Below are positions 5,351 to 6,476 of a DNA stretch of 6,476 nt, one piece after another. Both the position numbers and the translations under genes were made by a program. Under the pieces are notes generated by a model. It saw only the letters and a program-made list of their open reading frames with translations, did not search any database and was not told where the DNA came from. The DNA is from Planctomycetaceae bacterium (GTDB lineage Bacteria; Planctomycetota; Phycisphaerae; SM23-33). How positions within the stretch are numbered: position 1 is the stretch's first letter; the number at the start of each line of letters is the position of its first letter. Location: the NCBI GenBank assembly GCA_021371965.1, contig JAJFVE010000058.1:1-6476 (forward strand), in the 5' to 3' direction.

Positions 5351-5394
5351 GCCGCTCTTGTGGTAGCCAGAGAGCATTCGCCCCCGCCGGGGCC
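5351..5394 (+). repeat. Degenerate partial REP-like copy
   Basis: A weak hairpin GCTCT...AGAGC (5354-5375) is followed by AGCATTC and a C-type hairpin GCCCC-CGCC-GGGGC (5380-5393). This resembles the CTAAGCACGTC plus hairpin C end of copy 1, so it is probably a decayed copy in the same direction. The stretch 5395-5446 shows only a small GCGA...TCGC hairpin (5407-5422). Confidence 0.45.
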
Positions 5395-5446
5395 AGAACG
5401 CCTCACGCGATGAATCACTCGCAAGGGCATAGTCCTGCCTGGGTCA

Positions 5447-5553
5447 TGTCCCCGGAGGGGACAACGTTTTTAGCCCAGGGCGCAGGCCCACGCGAAGCGG
5501 GGGCCAAGCCCTGGGTAAACGTACGCAATCAATCCAGTCCCGTAGGGACGGCC
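5447..5553 (-). repeat. REP-like three-hairpin composite, copy 2 (inverted)
   Basis: Read on the minus strand it has the same order and spacing as copy 1. Hairpin A is GTCCC-TAC-GGGAC (5537-5549) preceded by GGCC. After 21 bases comes hairpin B with the same CCCAGGGC/GCCCTGGG base (5474-5481 with 5508-5515) but a different, longer inner stem. Then CTAAAAACGT leads to hairpin C (TGTCCCC/GGGGACA, 5447-5463). It ends 6 bases from the transposase stop codon. Confidence 0.85.
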
Positions 5554-5558
5554 GTATT

Positions 5559-6011
5559 CTAATCGAACACATATCGCGGGTCATAATCGATCCCGTGCTT
5601 CTGGAGCAACGCCACCAGTTCCTCCTCGAACGTCATCTTGTGGTGATGCTCTGTCTGCGAGGAAATATAATCGATAACAGTCTGCATTACCGACTTGCTG
5701 ACGGAGAAGATGGCGTAACCTTCCTGCCAGGCAAAAGTCCTGAGAGAGGCAATATTGTCGTGGATCCATTTTGACATGCCTGCCTTGATGTCGCGCACCT
5801 GGTCGCTGATGGCGTGCTTGGGGGCAAGGATCACGAGTATGTGCATATGATCCGAAGCGCCATTTATTGCCAGAAGCTTGCCGTCACGATTGCGGATGAT
5901 GCCCCCGGCGTATTCGATCAGACGGGGCAGGATGTCCAGCGTCAGGTCGGCGCGGCGGTGTTTCGTCGAAAAGACGATGTGACAGGTGAGATTCGAGTAC
6001 GTGTGCCCCAT
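5559..6011 (-). CDS. IS200/RAYT-type HUH tyrosine transposase (Y1_Tnp)
   Basis: A 150-residue single-strand DNA transposase of the Y1 HUH superfamily, expected to nick and join at hairpin-marked ends through a tyrosine-DNA bond. The HUH motif is HMH (H55, H57) in ASDHMHILV, and the catalytic tyrosine is best placed at Y115 in TVIDYISSQTEHHHKMTFEEE (111-131), followed by the ending ALLQKHGIDYDPRY common to this family. The opening YSNLTCHIVFSTKHR (5-19) is also typical. The protein is full length with no frameshift, so it may be active. GGAG (6019-6022) lies 7 bases before the ATG at 6011 and supports the start. Inverted REP-like repeats on both sides favour a RAYT-like domesticated enzyme over a plain IS200 insertion, but the subfamily is not proven. 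Confidence 0.92.
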   Translation of the reverse strand: MGHTYSNLTCHIVFSTKHRRADLTLDILPRLIEYAGGIIRNRDGKLLAINGASDHMHILVILAPKHAISDQVRDIKAGMSKWIHDNIASLRTFAWQEGYAIFSVSKSVMQTVIDYISSQTEHHHKMTFEEELVALLQKHGIDYDPRYVFD

Positions 6012-6022
6012 GCGCGGACTCC

Positions 6023-6119
6023 GGCCGCCCCTTGCGGGGCTTGACTATGAAGAACCAATGTTCCCAGGGCACGACCTTCGGTCGGCCCTGGGCTAAGAAC
6101 GTCGGCCCCTGCCGGGGCC
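6023..6119 (+). repeat. REP-like three-hairpin composite, copy 3 (direct)
   Basis: Hairpin A: GCCCC-TTGC-GGGGC (6027-6040) preceded by GGCC. After 22 bases comes hairpin B (6063-6092), identical to that of copy 1. After 11 bases comes hairpin C (6104-6119), also identical. It lies between the transposase start and the lepA stop, 21 bases from the latter, and could shape the 3' end of the lepA transcript. Confidence 0.9.
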
Positions 6120-6140
6120 CCAACAGATCCGCGTCGCGGT

Positions 6141-6476
6141 CTATTCCTGACTGCTCTCCAGCACGGCCATGAAGGCTTTCTGGGGGATTTCGACGTTGCC
6201 GACCATCTTCATGCGCTTCTTGCCGGCCTTTTGCTTTTCGAGCAGTTTGCGTTTTCGCGTCACGTCGCCGCCGTAGCACTTGGCGGTGACGTTCTTGCCG
6301 ACGGACTTGATTGTCTCGCGGGCGATCACGCGGGCGCCGATGGCGGCCTGGAGGGGAATCTCGAACAGGTGCCGCGCGATCTCCTTGCGCAGGCGCTGGA
6401 TGAGCCGGCGGCCGCGGGCCTCGGCCTTGTCGCGGTGCACGATGCACGAGAGGGCGTCGACCTTCTGGCTGTTGAC
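6141..6476 (-). CDS. lepA: Elongation factor 4 (LepA), C-terminal 111 residues (partial)
   Basis: LepA is a translational GTPase that acts on stalled ribosomes by back-translocation. Only the C-terminal domain is in the window; the frame runs off the right edge. The visible sequence starts [18 protein letters not shown] and continues through [51 protein letters not shown], and [16 protein letters not shown]. These are the hallmarks of the LepA-specific C-terminal domain (the [23 protein letters not shown] block is diagnostic). The internal GTG at 6440 is not a start: upstream codons are also conserved LepA. The gene is intact as far as seen. The REP-like composite follows its stop by about 21 bases. 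Confidence 0.97.
   Translation of the reverse strand, partial: VNSQKVDALSCIVHRDKAEARGRRLIQRLRKEIARHLFEIPLQAAIGARVIARETIKSVGKNVTAKCYGGDVTRKRKLLEKQKAGKKRMKMVGNVEIPQKAFMAVLESSQE

Larger units (their letters stand above)
5447..6119 (-). mobile_element. REP/RAYT-type unit: tyrosine transposase between inverted composites
   Basis: The transposase gene at 5559-6011 fills the space between two three-hairpin composites in opposite orientation, each with hairpin A next to the gene (copy 2 at 5447-5553, copy 3 at 6023-6119). This matches the known layout of REP-associated tyrosine transposases flanked by inverted REP sequences. The unit of about 673 bases is compact, with 5 bases between the gene's stop and one repeat and 11 between its start and the other. 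Outer boundaries are taken from hairpin C and are inferred. Confidence 0.7.

Noticed and set aside
4642..5562. Plus-strand 306-residue open frame antisense to the PLP enzyme
   Set aside because: It is antisense to a well-conserved enzyme and runs through the REP-like repeats; typical GC-driven shadow.
6141..6440. Independent small gene starting at GTG 6440
   Set aside because: The frame is open upstream to the window edge and the upstream codons ([17 protein letters not shown]) continue the LepA C-terminal domain; it is one partial gene.

Overview
The window is GC-rich, densely coding bacterial DNA carrying seven protein genes and one mobile-element gene. Two genes are cut by the window ends: an alpha-L-fucosidase on the left and the elongation factor LepA on the right. 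A cytoplasmic GH29 fucosidase, short HU-type protein, stand-alone CobO, LepA, and intergenic spaces full of short tandem words and small palindromes would fit a Planctomycetota (Phycisphaerae-like) or similar heterotroph. That placement is inference; there is no rRNA or other decisive marker here.

Layout: (1) 1-678, minus, 5' part of a GH29 alpha-L-fucosidase. (2) 867-1409, plus, cob(I)yrinic acid a,c-diamide adenosyltransferase. (3) 1682-1987, minus, HU-like nucleoid protein with a clear ribosome-binding site, a promoter candidate and an intrinsic terminator. (4) 2121-3125, minus, a radical SAM protein with extra C-terminal cysteines and unknown substrate. (5) 3271-4077, plus, a MoeB/ThiF/HesA-type adenylyltransferase. 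(6) 4126-5229, minus, a PLP-dependent Cys/Met-metabolism enzyme, convergent with gene 5. (7) 5559-6011, minus, an IS200/RAYT-type HUH tyrosine transposase. (8) 6141-6476, minus, the C-terminal end of LepA.

The genes do not form one operon; most are single units in alternating orientation. Two themes stand out. First, most of the spaces between genes 1 to 6 hold short tandem arrays with 7-, 8- or 9-bp units (GGTGAGA, TAGCCAG, CATTCGTGN, GGAATGTT, CAGTTAAC), some sitting on promoters or stop codons. Second, 5245-6119 holds a REP-like system: a three-hairpin composite (A-B-C) present in three clear copies and one degenerate copy. Two clear copies flank the transposase in inverted orientation with fixed internal spacing, and hairpin stems A and C show compensatory base changes. 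This self-contained REP/RAYT unit is the most interesting thing in the window.

CobO (cobalamin), the ThiF-like activator and the PLP enzyme (sulfur amino acids) suggest metabolic links, but no sulfur-carrier protein or JAMM peptidase is visible, so a pathway is only a suggestion.
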